From Dehalococcoidia bacterium (GTDB lineage Bacteria; Chloroflexota; Dehalococcoidia; JAUYDP01): a stretch of 6,937 nucleotides of DNA. The stretch is from the NCBI GenBank assembly GCA_030691805.1, contig JAUYDP010000454.1, positions 1-6,937 of the forward strand, in the 5' to 3' direction. Below, one piece after another: positions 1-5,370 of the stretch. Under the pieces are notes generated by a model. That model made no database searches. It was not told the origin of the DNA and worked only from the letters and a program-made list of their open reading frames with translations. The position numbers were made by a program, and so were the translations under genes. Position 1 is the stretch's first letter; every line of letters starts with the position of its first letter.

Positions 1-306
1 CGGGCGCTGGTAAACGGCCCGTCCATAATCCTGGCCGACGAGCCTACTGGAAACCTGGACACACGCAGCAGCGAGGAGATAATGGAAGTATTCCAGCGGC
101 TTAACCGGGAGATGAAGGTAACAATCCTGTTTGTCACCCACGAGCCGGACATCGCCGCTCATACCAGGCGCATCATCCACGTTCGGGACGGTAAAGTGCT
201 TACGGATGAGCAGGTGGCAGAGCCTCACGATGCTCGAAAGGTGCTTTCAGCCTTGCCGAAAGCGGAGGACTGGGAAAAGGTGGACTCTGGGGAGATCAGG
301 AGGTAG
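1..306 (+). CDS. MacB/LolD-type ABC transporter ATP-binding protein, 3' part
   Basis: This is the C-terminal 101 residues of an ABC ATPase; the 5' end lies outside the window. Reading from base 1, the Walker B and D-loop stretch LADEPTGNLD sits at visible residues 11-20, and the H-loop is THEPDIA with its switch histidine at residue 47. ADEPTGNLD is typical of the MacB/LolD/FtsE (3.A.1.122-like) class, which couples ATP hydrolysis to mechanotransmission through FtsX-type permeases. The Walker A and signature motifs are missing only because of the window edge. The chain ends with a 40-residue charged tail after the core fold. The stop (TAG, 304-306) overlaps the AGGAGG ribosome site (298-303) of the permease gene, and the gap to that gene is 5 bases, so the two are surely co-transcribed and probably translationally coupled. 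The substrate cannot be read from the sequence. Confidence 0.95.
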   Translation, partial: RALVNGPSIILADEPTGNLDTRSSEEIMEVFQRLNREMKVTILFVTHEPDIAAHTRRIIHVRDGKVLTDEQVAEPHDARKVLSALPKAEDWEKVDSGEIRR

Positions 307-311
307 GGCAG

Positions 312-1553
312 ATGAACTTCACTGAGAGTATTCTGGTGGCGCTGCGGGGCCTTTCAGCCAACAAAATGCGTGCAGCGTTGACAATGTTGGGCATGATCAT
401 CGGGGTGTCAGCCGTGATTACCCTTATGTCGGTTGGGAAGGGAGCCCAGGCTACCATAACCTCCAGCATCCAAAGCATGGGTACCAACCTGCTGTTCGTC
501 AGGCCGGGGGCCAGCCAGGAGGGCGGTGTACAAGCGGCCGCCGGCACTCGGCCCACCCTGACTTACGAGGACTCGGTAGCGCTGGCCCAGGATTGTTCGG
601 CCTGCGCCCTGGTGGCGCCGGAGCTACAATCCATGGGACAGGTGACGGCCGGGCCTTTGAACGTCAACACCCGCATCCTCGGCACTACGCCGGAGTACAC
701 CGACGTGCGCAATTACCAGATGGCGGATGGAGACTTCTTCAGCCAGCAGCAGGTGGACGCCAACTCCTTGGTGGCAATATTGGGAAGCAACGTGGCTAAC
801 AAACTCTTCCCCGAGCAGAGCGCCGTGGGCCAGTCCATCCGCATCAACCGGGTCAACTTCCGGGCTATCGGTGTGCTACAGAGTAAGGGATCCCAGGGCT
901 TCGGCAATCAGGATGATATGATCCTGGTGCCGGTTACCACTCTACAGCAGCGGATCTCTGGACAGCGCACCGTTCAAGGGGGGCGTAGCGTTAGCACTAT
1001 CAACATCCAGCTAATAGACGGGACTGACGCAACCAAGAACCTGGCCGTTCAGCAGATAGGGGATCTTCTTCGGGAGCGCCATAAAGTGTTTCAGGACGAC
1101 TTCACTATCGGCAGCCAGGGGGACCTGCTGGCCACCGCAAACCAGATTACCGCCATAATGACCCTCCTGCTGGGTAGCGTTGCCGGCATCTCGCTGGTTG
1201 TAGGAGGCATCGGCATCATGAATATTATGCTGGTCTCGGTAACCGAGAGGACCCGGGAGATCGGCATACGCAAGGCCATTGGCGCCAGGCGGAGGGATAT
1301 CCTCTCTCAGTTCCTTATCGAATCTGCCGTGGTCAGCATTGTTGGAGGACTCGCTGGCATTCTCCTGGGCATGGGCTTCTCTCAGATCCTGAGCCGCGTA
1401 TCGCTCGGCGGCCAGAGCCTTAACAGCATTGTGTCCCCGGATGCCGTAGCTTTAGCCTTTGGAGTCTCGGCGGCGATTGGCCTGTTTTTTGGCATCTACC
1501 CGGCAACCCGGGCCGCCCGCCTTCACCCCATCGACGCCCTGCGTTATGAGTAG
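312..1553 (+). CDS. MacB-like ABC transporter permease (MacB periplasmic core + FtsX domain)
   Basis: The 413-residue permease starts at ATG 312, 8 bases after AGGAGG at 298-303. The layout is that of the MacB family: an N-terminal amphipathic stretch with one membrane helix at about 21-43, a large extracytoplasmic core at about 44-275 (containing MADGDFFS near 137 and the LGSNVANKLFP segment near 157), then three helices at about 280-308, 332-356 and 376-396. The cytoplasmic coupling segment TEREREIGIRKAIGAR-type (here TERTREIGIRKAIGARR, residues 311-327) and the closing HPIDALRYE are FtsX/MacB signatures. The protein lacks the fused N-terminal ATPase of E. coli MacB; here the ATPase is the separate gene just upstream. 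A MacA-like adaptor would be expected further upstream, outside the window. MacB-type systems export peptides, lipoproteins, antibiotics or siderophores by a periplasmic or surface mechanism, and nothing here selects among them. Confidence 0.95.
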   Translation: MNFTESILVALRGLSANKMRAALTMLGMIIGVSAVITLMSVGKGAQATITSSIQSMGTNLLFVRPGASQEGGVQAAAGTRPTLTYEDSVALAQDCSACALVAPELQSMGQVTAGPLNVNTRILGTTPEYTDVRNYQMADGDFFSQQQVDANSLVAILGSNVANKLFPEQSAVGQSIRINRVNFRAIGVLQSKGSQGFGNQDDMILVPVTTLQQRISGQRTVQGGRSVSTINIQLIDGTDATKNLAVQQIGDLLRERHKVFQDDFTIGSQGDLLATANQITAIMTLLLGSVAGISLVVGGIGIMNIMLVSVTERTREIGIRKAIGARRRDILSQFLIESAVVSIVGGLAGILLGMGFSQILSRVSLGGQSLNSIVSPDAVALAFGVSAAIGLFFGIYPATRAARLHPIDALRYE

Positions 1554-1770
1554 GTAGGGCCGTGCCTTTTAATAGATCGTCATAAGGTTATAGCTCGTGT
1601 ACTCAAATCCTTGGCAGGCAAATGGTCCGCGGGATTGGTGCAATGCAGGAGATGTCTCCATCTCTAAGCCCCGTCCTAGACGATGGATCCCCAGGATAGG
1701 GCCAGGGCGGTGTTTGTCTTCTCCAATCACCTCTAGGGTGAAGTGTGCGCCTCCTGCGGGGGTTTAAGGG

Positions 1771-2001
1771 TTGCCATGGCCCTACCAAGCCAACGTATGG
1801 AATGCGGTGCGTCTTCTAAGGGAGGCAGTGAAGTGGGCTCTGGGTATCGTTCTGGCCCTGTTCTTCTTTTTAGTCCCGCTCCCGAGGTCCGTCCCCTCGT
1901 GGGCTGGCTACGTCCAGTGGGGCATAGGATCGCTTATCGCCGTCTGCATCGTGGGCAAACTCCTCTATGACACATTGTTTTACAACCGTTACCGTCCATA
2001 A
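1771..2001 (+). CDS. small two-helix membrane protein of unknown function
   Basis: The 76-residue product has two hydrophobic helices, at about 22-37 (ALGIVLALFFFLVPL) and 50-68 (GIGSLIAVCIVGKLLYDTLF), joined by a short PRSVPSWAG loop, with a positively charged end (YNRYRP). That pattern, with arginine and lysine ahead of helix 1, fits a real integral membrane protein better than chance translation. The family is not recognised. The start is uncertain: TTG 1771 follows a G-run at 1757-1762, while GTG 1828 has AAGGGAGG at 1818-1825 but only 2 bases of spacing. It lies 217 bases after the MacB-like permease with no clear promoter between, and a 9-bp hairpin follows its stop. It may be an accessory of the exporter, but position is the only support. 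The 1554-1770 spacer holds only a 6-bp hairpin at 1649-1664. Confidence 0.55.
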   Translation: MPWPYQANVWNAVRLLREAVKWALGIVLALFFFLVPLPRSVPSWAGYVQWGIGSLIAVCIVGKLLYDTLFYNRYRP

Positions 2002-2005
2002 TACG

Positions 2006-2028
2006 CCGCCAGCCGGGGAGGTTGGCGG
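2006..2028 (+). terminator. stem-loop just after the small membrane gene
   Basis: Arms 2006-2014 and 2020-2028 pair over 9 positions (CCGCCAGCC with GGTTGGCGG, one G-U), with a 5-base loop GGGGA. It begins 5 bases after the TAA of the preceding gene. No U-run follows; instead there is a C-run at 2035-2040 that could compete for the loop Gs. It could be an RNA 3'-end stabiliser or an atypical terminator. Confidence 0.4.
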
Positions 2029-2082
2029 TAGTCTCCCCCCAAATGCGCTTTGTCACTCACAGGCGCCCCAGGCCACGGGGGT

Positions 2083-2099
2083 TGGGGGGTGTCCCCCCA
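2083..2099. repeat. G-run/C-run palindrome, copy 1
   Basis: A perfect 7-bp inverted repeat with a TGT loop: TGGGGGG, TGT, CCCCCCA. It is preceded by another G-run at 2077-2081. The core closely resembles the segment at 4507-4526 (GTTTGGGGGCTTGTCCCCCA) in another intergenic region, suggesting a dispersed repeat family. Function unknown. Confidence 0.6.
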
Positions 2100-2115
2100 C
2101 AATCCTTATTTCACC

Positions 2116-2134
2116 GGGGAGGGCAGGGCGGGGG
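2116..2134 (+). other. G-quadruplex-type motif
   Basis: Four G-runs (GGGG, GGG, GGG, GGGGG) are separated by loops A, CA and C. This matches the canonical G3+N1-7 pattern with very short loops, which favour a parallel quadruplex. It lies on the coding strand about 50 bases before the start of the DUF5666-like gene, so it would be in that gene's leader or promoter region. Whether it folds in vivo is not known. Confidence 0.5.
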
Positions 2135-2141
2135 CGCCCCC
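2130..2141. repeat. G-run/C-run palindrome, copy 2
   Basis: A perfect 12-bp palindrome (GGGGGCGCCCCC) extended by one further C. It shares its G-run with the quadruplex motif, so the two structures are mutually exclusive. An A/T-rich patch (2143-2166, with TATACATATTTA) follows and could hold a -10 element for the next gene, although no convincing -35 is visible. Confidence 0.5.
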
Positions 2142-2183
2142 CAAAATATACATATTTAGAAAAATCCTGAAAGGAGCCACCTC

Positions 2184-2693
2184 TTGAAACTGAACTTCTT
2201 GGGCCTCCTGGCCCTGGTCATTATCGTTGGCGCCGCCGTGGGCGGCTCTTACGGCGCGGGCTTCGTAGCCGGCAAAGGCAGCGCTCCTGCTGCCGCTGCG
2301 GCCCCGGCCTCCGCCCAGGCTCCGGCCCAGGCTCAATCCCAGGCCACCTCTGGCGCGACCGACATGACCGAGGCTATGCGGGCAAGCGGGGGAACCGCAG
2401 CCGGAAGAGGCGTGCTGGGAACCGTAGAGAAGATTGAAGGAAACATTTTAACCATCACCGCCGCGACTGGTGGAAGCACCCAAGTGACCATTGGACAGGA
2501 CACGCCGTTGCAGAAGACCGCGGCTGCCAGCCTGGACGAATTGAAGCCGGGAGTCCGGGTCATGATCGTCGGCCAGCCAGGAACAGGCGGAAGCCTGGTT
2601 GCCTCGTCTATCCAGGTCCTTCCTGCGGACGCCGGCACACCTAGCCCGCTACCGAGGGCCAAACCACAAGGGACGCCTGTATCGAAGCCATGA
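2184..2693 (+). CDS. membrane-anchored DUF5666-like protein
   Basis: The 169-residue protein starts at TTG 2184, 7 bases after AAGGAG (2171-2176). An uncleaved-looking hydrophobic helix covers about residues 5-30. An Ala/Pro/Gln-rich linker follows at about 31-60, then a small beta-rich domain at about 76-147 with the pattern GVLGTVEKIEGNILTI ... VTIGQDTPLQK ... SLDELKPGVRVMIVG ... LVASSIQV. That order (GTV-x-NxLTI, a TxxxK step, L-x-GxxVxVxG, LxAxxI) is characteristic of DUF5666/OB-like extracytoplasmic domains. The tail is proline-rich. The domain probably faces the outside of the membrane. DUF5666 proteins often sit beside exporters and secretion genes with no proven role. It follows the MacB-like module in the same direction, so an envelope accessory role is plausible but inferred. 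No strong terminator follows, only a T-run at 2729-2734. Confidence 0.8.
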   Translation: MKLNFLGLLALVIIVGAAVGGSYGAGFVAGKGSAPAAAAAPASAQAPAQAQSQATSGATDMTEAMRASGGTAAGRGVLGTVEKIEGNILTITAATGGSTQVTIGQDTPLQKTAAASLDELKPGVRVMIVGQPGTGGSLVASSIQVLPADAGTPSPLPRAKPQGTPVSKP

Positions 2694-2747
2694 GACCCAC
2701 TATAACCCTTTTCCCCTAAGTCCTGAGCTTTTTTATGGCAGAAGTTA

Positions 2748-2776
2748 TTGCAATTCTGCGAATTCTGCCCTATAAT
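2748..2776 (+). promoter_or_regulatory. sigma-70-type promoter of the zinc-ribbon gene
   Basis: TATAAT at 2771-2776 is a perfect -10 box. TTGCAA at 2748-2753 gives 4 of 6 matches to the -35 consensus, with a 17-base spacer. The spacer carries a 9-bp tandem repeat, AATTCTGCG then AATTCTGCC (2752-2769), which may be an operator or a chance duplication. The predicted transcript start is near 2783, leaving a leader of about 55 bases before TTG 2839. Confidence 0.65.
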
Positions 2777-2838
2777 AGGCGCCAATCATTGGCCCGCATC
2801 GTGGGGAGATTTCCGGCGGGACCAAAGGAGGCGCAGAC

Positions 2839-3135
2839 TTGGCATTCGCGGACAAGACTCTTACGTGTCGGGACTGTGGTGTAACCTTCCCCTTTGCGGC
2901 AGGGGAGCAGGCGTTTTACGCCGAGAAAGGGTTCTTAAACGACCCCCAGCGTTGTTCCCCCTGTCGCGGACAGCGGCAGCGGGAAAGGGCTACCAGGGAG
3001 AAAATAATGCATTCGGTAGTCTGCGCTGAGTGCGGGGTCGAGACTACTGTGCCCTTCGTGCCCAAGAACAACAAGCCGGTCTATTGCAGCCCTTGCTTCG
3101 ACCGGTACCGGTCCAGCATCCCGGTTAGCCTCTAA
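2839..3135 (+). CDS. double zinc-ribbon protein (zf-trcl-like plus CxxC-x17-CxxC)
   Basis: The 98-residue soluble protein starts at TTG 2839, 7 bases after AAGGAGG (2825-2831). It has two zinc-ribbon units. The first is CRDC at 10-13 with CSPC at 39-42, in the setting DKTLTCRDCG...F...EQAFYAEKGF..P.RC..CR, which matches the probable zinc-binding family PF13451. The second is CAEC at 62-65 with CSPC at 83-86, exactly 17 residues apart, matching the CxxC-x17-CxxC ribbon (TIGR04272 type) with VPFVPKNNKPVYC. A basic, charged linker (RGQRQRERATREK, 43-55) joins them. Each unit supplies four cysteines for one zinc. Proteins of this kind are common in Chloroflexota and related lineages and are presumed to bind nucleic acid or act in ribosome-linked regulation; the function is not established. 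Its 3' end overlaps the convergent bPH gene by 11 bases. Confidence 0.9.
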   Translation: MAFADKTLTCRDCGVTFPFAAGEQAFYAEKGFLNDPQRCSPCRGQRQRERATREKIMHSVVCAECGVETTVPFVPKNNKPVYCSPCFDRYRSSIPVSL

Positions 3136-4354
3136 AGGCCTCCGGCCGGCTGGTCCCTTCCTTGCGCCCTTCGGGCACTGCGAGGGATATCATGTGCTCC
3201 GGGGAATAGAGGGCCACGCCTTCCACATCTGCCCGTAGCCGGAAGTAGATTGTCTCAGCCTGCGAACATGTCAGACGGCAGACCCACCATCCTCCTTCTA
3301 AATCCGCCCGTTCCTCGTTAGGATAGGCGTCTTCCCTGCCATGGGAGCGCACGTCCCATAGGACTGCTGCGGTATTTGCGTTTGCCAAGTGCCTCCACCT
3401 GATGGGCAGCCGCAGGCCCAGTGGCGCCTCACGCGGATATACCAATTCAAAGTCGGAGATTTTCACCAGCTCTTCTGGGCTCTGGTAAGGCCCGCCCCCG
3501 ATAAGCGCGCCGATAGAGAAAGGCGCCTCCTGCGCCAATGGCGCCGTGAATCTCCCGCGGTAGTTGCCCGGGCCACCTTGCTGCTGAGAAGTCCGGTAAA
3601 CCGCCTCGCCCAGCCTCCAGTCCAGCCAGGTATCCACGTCGGCCGCCTGGCCAGAAATACGCCAGGTCACTTCCACAACCTCCCCCACCCTGGCCGTCGG
3701 CGGGCTATGGATTATGGAGATTCGGTTGAGATCAGAGTACAGCGAAAACCAGGTAGCCAGCTCCTTCTGGCGGAACTCGTGTTCCCGGGCCAGGCGCCCT
3801 TCCCGGAAGGCATCTACCTTGGCGGCCACGCGATTTAACACATCCCGTGGATGGTGAATAGAATAGAAGAATAGCCCGCCCTGCTTGCCGGCGGTCTCAA
3901 CCTCGATATCGCCAAAATCCAGGGCAGTGGCCATAAAGTTGGGGATGCGCATCGAAACATTCTGAACATTGGCCATAGGCGCCTCCCTCACTTCGCCGCC
4001 GAAGCCAAAGGGGCGCCGGTCCACGTCCACAATACGGTCGGCGGTAACCACGTAGTAGTCGTTCCGCCAGTCCTCGTACCTCCAGAGCAGCCAGGCCCAG
4101 GGCAGCATAGAGAGGAAGAGCAAGAGCATATCAGGTCCCCACCCCAGCCGCAGGAGTGGAAGCAGGCCGCCTCCTGTAAGGTAGTAGGCCCAGAAAGCCA
4201 GCTCGCCCAGGCAGACCAGGGTGGGTAAGGCCGTGTTTCGGGCCAGGATTATCCAGTGGCGATGGTAGGTAACACTGTCGCCTTCGTCCACGGGATGGAG
4301 GGGGAAGAGGTACGGCCAGAGGTCCGCCACGTAGGCCTTGAGCTTATCCTTCAT
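3125..4354 (-). CDS. bacterial PH-domain (bPH2/DUF304-like) membrane protein with beta-rich C-terminal extension
   Basis: The 409-residue protein has two membrane helices at about 40-62 and 73-93, then a bPH2-type domain at about 97-185, opening with WRNDYYVVTADRIVDVDRR and including MANVQNVSMRIPNFMATALDFGDIEVETAG. This block aligns with the neighbouring 209-residue gene (WENDHYIVTTQRVIAFRR ... ISRVQDVTTRIPGLTATLLGYADVQIATAG), so the two are paralogues. The long one adds a charged helical stretch (170-200) and a region at about 210-390 that looks beta-rich and Ig-like (VGEVVEVTWRISG, WWVCRLTCSQAETIYFRLRADV), not recognised as a known family. The start is ATG 4354: no other start codon exists in frame before an upstream stop, and no good ribosome site precedes it, only GAAGAA. 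It instead overlaps the TGA of a mini-ORF (ATGA), which suggests translational coupling. bPH2 proteins sit in the membrane with the PH fold on the cytoplasmic side; their ligands are unknown. Confidence 0.88.
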   Translation of the reverse strand: MKDKLKAYVADLWPYLFPLHPVDEGDSVTYHRHWIILARNTALPTLVCLGELAFWAYYLTGGGLLPLLRLGWGPDMLLLFLSMLPWAWLLWRYEDWRNDYYVVTADRIVDVDRRPFGFGGEVREAPMANVQNVSMRIPNFMATALDFGDIEVETAGKQGGLFFYSIHHPRDVLNRVAAKVDAFREGRLAREHEFRQKELATWFSLYSDLNRISIIHSPPTARVGEVVEVTWRISGQAADVDTWLDWRLGEAVYRTSQQQGGPGNYRGRFTAPLAQEAPFSIGALIGGGPYQSPEELVKISDFELVYPREAPLGLRLPIRWRHLANANTAAVLWDVRSHGREDAYPNEERADLEGGWWVCRLTCSQAETIYFRLRADVEGVALYSPEHMISLAVPEGRKEGTSRPEAFRG

Positions 4355-4426
4355 ACTGGTTCTTCGGGCATCTTCTTCACACCGGTTCTTCGGGCATCTT
4401 CTTCATACTGGTTCTTCGGGCATCAT
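4351..4426 (-). promoter_or_regulatory. chain of overlapping mini-ORFs in the leader of the long bPH gene
   Basis: Because the repeat is 26 bases (3n-1), each copy shifts the frame by one and creates a stop/start overlap. Reading the minus strand, one mini-ORF starts at ATG 4426 and reads MMPEEPV, ending at TGA 4405-4403. The next starts at ATG 4406 and reads MKKMPEEPV, ending 4377. The next starts at GTG 4380 and reads MKKMPEEPV, ending 4351. That last TGA overlaps the ATG (4354) of the bPH gene. The two differences in copy 2 are synonymous in the mini-ORF (CCA to CCG, GTA to GTG), and one also changes the overlapping start from ATG to GTG, which is still usable. This could be a translational coupling relay, or simply slippage duplication of an overlap junction. 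Confidence 0.4.
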
Positions 4427-4428
4427 CT
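4351..4428 (-). repeat. three 26-bp tandem repeats at the start of the long bPH gene
   Basis: Copies lie at 4351-4376, 4377-4402 and 4403-4428. Copy 2 differs from copy 1 at two positions and copy 3 differs at one. On the minus strand each copy carries the core ATGCCCGAAGAACC and ends in ATGA or GTGA. The array includes the ATG of the long bPH gene, so the repeat is part of that gene's initiation region. Confidence 0.92.
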
Positions 4429-4463
4429 TGTGCCTCCGCCCACGAAGGACACAGATGCCTATG

Positions 4464-4483
4464 CCCCGTACTTCAGTGCGGGG
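4464..4483. repeat. hairpin in the bPH intergenic spacer
   Basis: CCCCGTACT pairs with AGTGCGGGG (one G-T pair) around a 2-base loop. It is followed by GTGCACCACC at 4488-4497, which recurs at 4584-4593 next to another hairpin. It lies in the 280-base spacer between the two minus-strand bPH genes. Confidence 0.55.
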
Positions 4484-4505
4484 TAGAGTGCACCACCTTA
4501 TCTGT

Positions 4506-4559
4506 AGTTTGGGGGCTTGTCCCCCACTGGGGATGGGCGAGGAGACAAGCCCCCAAACT
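4506..4559. repeat. perfect 16-bp inverted repeat with 22-base loop
   Basis: The arm AGTTTGGGGGCTTGTC at 4506-4521 is exactly complementary to 4544-4559. The loop itself contains a small CCCC-ACT-GGGG hairpin (4522-4532). No U-run follows on either strand, so it is not a classic terminator. The left arm with its following C-run resembles the palindrome at 2083-2099. GTAG (4504-4507) overlaps the left foot. It is probably a short dispersed palindromic element, possibly mobile. Confidence 0.85.
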
Positions 4560-4591
4560 GCGTTTCTCCCTCCGATACGCGGGGTGCACCA

Positions 4592-4611
4592 CCCCAGGCT
4601 GACGCCTGGGG
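4592..4611. repeat. perfect 8-bp hairpin downstream of the short bPH gene
   Basis: CCCCAGGC (4592-4599), loop TGAC, GCCTGGGG (4604-4611). It lies 24 bases beyond the stop of the short bPH gene (minus strand). There is no U-run after it on the minus strand, where TGGTGCACCCC follows. It may be an mRNA 3'-end structure or a REP-like unit, and it shares the flanking GTGCACCACC with the hairpin at 4464-4483. Confidence 0.6.
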
Positions 4612-4634
4612 CATTGGAGGTCCGCCCCTGAGCG

Positions 4635-5264
4635 TTAATCCGCATCCATCTCATTGTGTATGCCCATTTCCCGCTCCAGGGCCTCTCTCACGCCCCCCCG
4701 AGTTGTCTCGGTCCTCTGTGTGGTTGCCGAGTCTCGTTGCCTCAGGATTACGCCCACAACGTATTCCGGTTCCCCAATTCTGGCGAAGTTAATAGCCCCG
4801 AGCACTCCCGCGGTGGCGATCTGCACATCGGCGTAGCCCAGGAGCGTGGCGGTCAGGCCCGGTATTCTGGTCGTCACGTCCTGGACACGGCTAATCTCCG
4901 CCTCCCTTCGCTCCTCATAGACCTTATAGACGCGACGGAAAGCGATAACCCGCTGCGTGGTAACAATGTAATGGTCGTTCTCCCACTCCAGGACAGCCCA
5001 GAAGACCAAGCCTCCACATAGGAGAAGACCTGCGATGAAAGCTGCTGGTGGGCCAAAGAGACCAAGTGGAGAGAGGATAAAAGGCCAAAGGTGGGCCTCG
5101 GTAACCAGGGCCAGGGCCAGGACTAGAAGGACCTGAGGCCAGAGGATGGAGCGATAGAGGAAGAAGGGGTGGCGGCGGGCAAAAACCAGGATTTCCTCTC
5201 CATCCCGCTGGCCCGGAAAGCTCTCCAATCGCAGGCGGCGCTCCACCCAATCATGCAGCCTCAT
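4635..5264 (-). CDS. short bPH2/DUF304-like membrane protein
   Basis: The 209-residue protein starts at ATG 5264, with GAGGG at 5274-5278 (minus strand) 9 bases before it. An N-terminal charged segment (1-32) is followed by two hydrophobic helices at about 38-56 and 72-93 with a short LFGPP loop, then a bPH2-type domain at about 95-175 starting WENDHYIVTTQRVIAFRR. The C-terminus (176-209) is hydrophilic and acidic. The PH block is clearly homologous to the next gene on the same strand (3125-4354), so the pair arose by duplication and may form a heteromeric membrane complex, as inferred for other paired bPH (YdbS/YdbT-type) proteins. The genes are separated by a 280-base spacer of hairpins and tandem repeats, longer than expected for a tight operon. 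Ligand and role are unknown. Confidence 0.88.
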   Translation of the reverse strand: MRLHDWVERRLRLESFPGQRDGEEILVFARRHPFFLYRSILWPQVLLVLALALVTEAHLWPFILSPLGLFGPPAAFIAGLLLCGGLVFWAVLEWENDHYIVTTQRVIAFRRVYKVYEERREAEISRVQDVTTRIPGLTATLLGYADVQIATAGVLGAINFARIGEPEYVVGVILRQRDSATTQRTETTRGGVREALEREMGIHNEMDAD

Positions 5265-5310
5265 TAGGAAAGACCCTCTCTCTACGCCTGCCTCCTGAAC
5301 AAAGCTATTA

Positions 5311-5331
5311 GTTGTCAGTTGTCAGTTGTCA
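5311..5331. repeat. heptamer tandem repeat, three copies
   Basis: GTTGTCA is repeated three times without change. The next bases (GATATCA) look like a decayed fourth copy. TTGTCAG (5326-5332) can pair with CTGACAA (5343-5349). The array lies in the 106-base spacer between the TIM-barrel-like gene and the short bPH gene. It resembles the heptanucleotide STRR repeats known in many bacteria. On the minus strand a CTGACA unit with TAATAG 16 bases on could serve as a weak promoter. Confidence 0.85.
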
Positions 5332-5370
5332 GATATCAGCCTCTGACAATCGGCCATTGGCTAAAAGCCA

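Noticed and set aside
1..1553. Naming the exporter macB and calling it a macrolide pump
   Set aside because: The ATPase and permease are separate genes, and the family covers many substrates; nothing visible points to macrolides.
2721..2735. Rho-independent terminator after the DUF5666-like gene
   Set aside because: There is a T-run but no stable GC stem immediately before it.
2333..2785. 150-residue minus-strand ORF
   Set aside because: Antisense to the DUF5666-like gene and running over the zinc-ribbon promoter; a shadow of GC-rich codons.
4351..4428. CRISPR array
   Set aside because: The 26-bp copies are directly adjacent with no spacers, and there are no cas genes.
4403..4654. 83-residue minus-strand ORF between the bPH genes
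   Set aside because: It begins inside the end of the short bPH gene in another frame, crosses all three hairpins and has no ribosome site. Only its last residues belong to the repeat mini-ORF chain.
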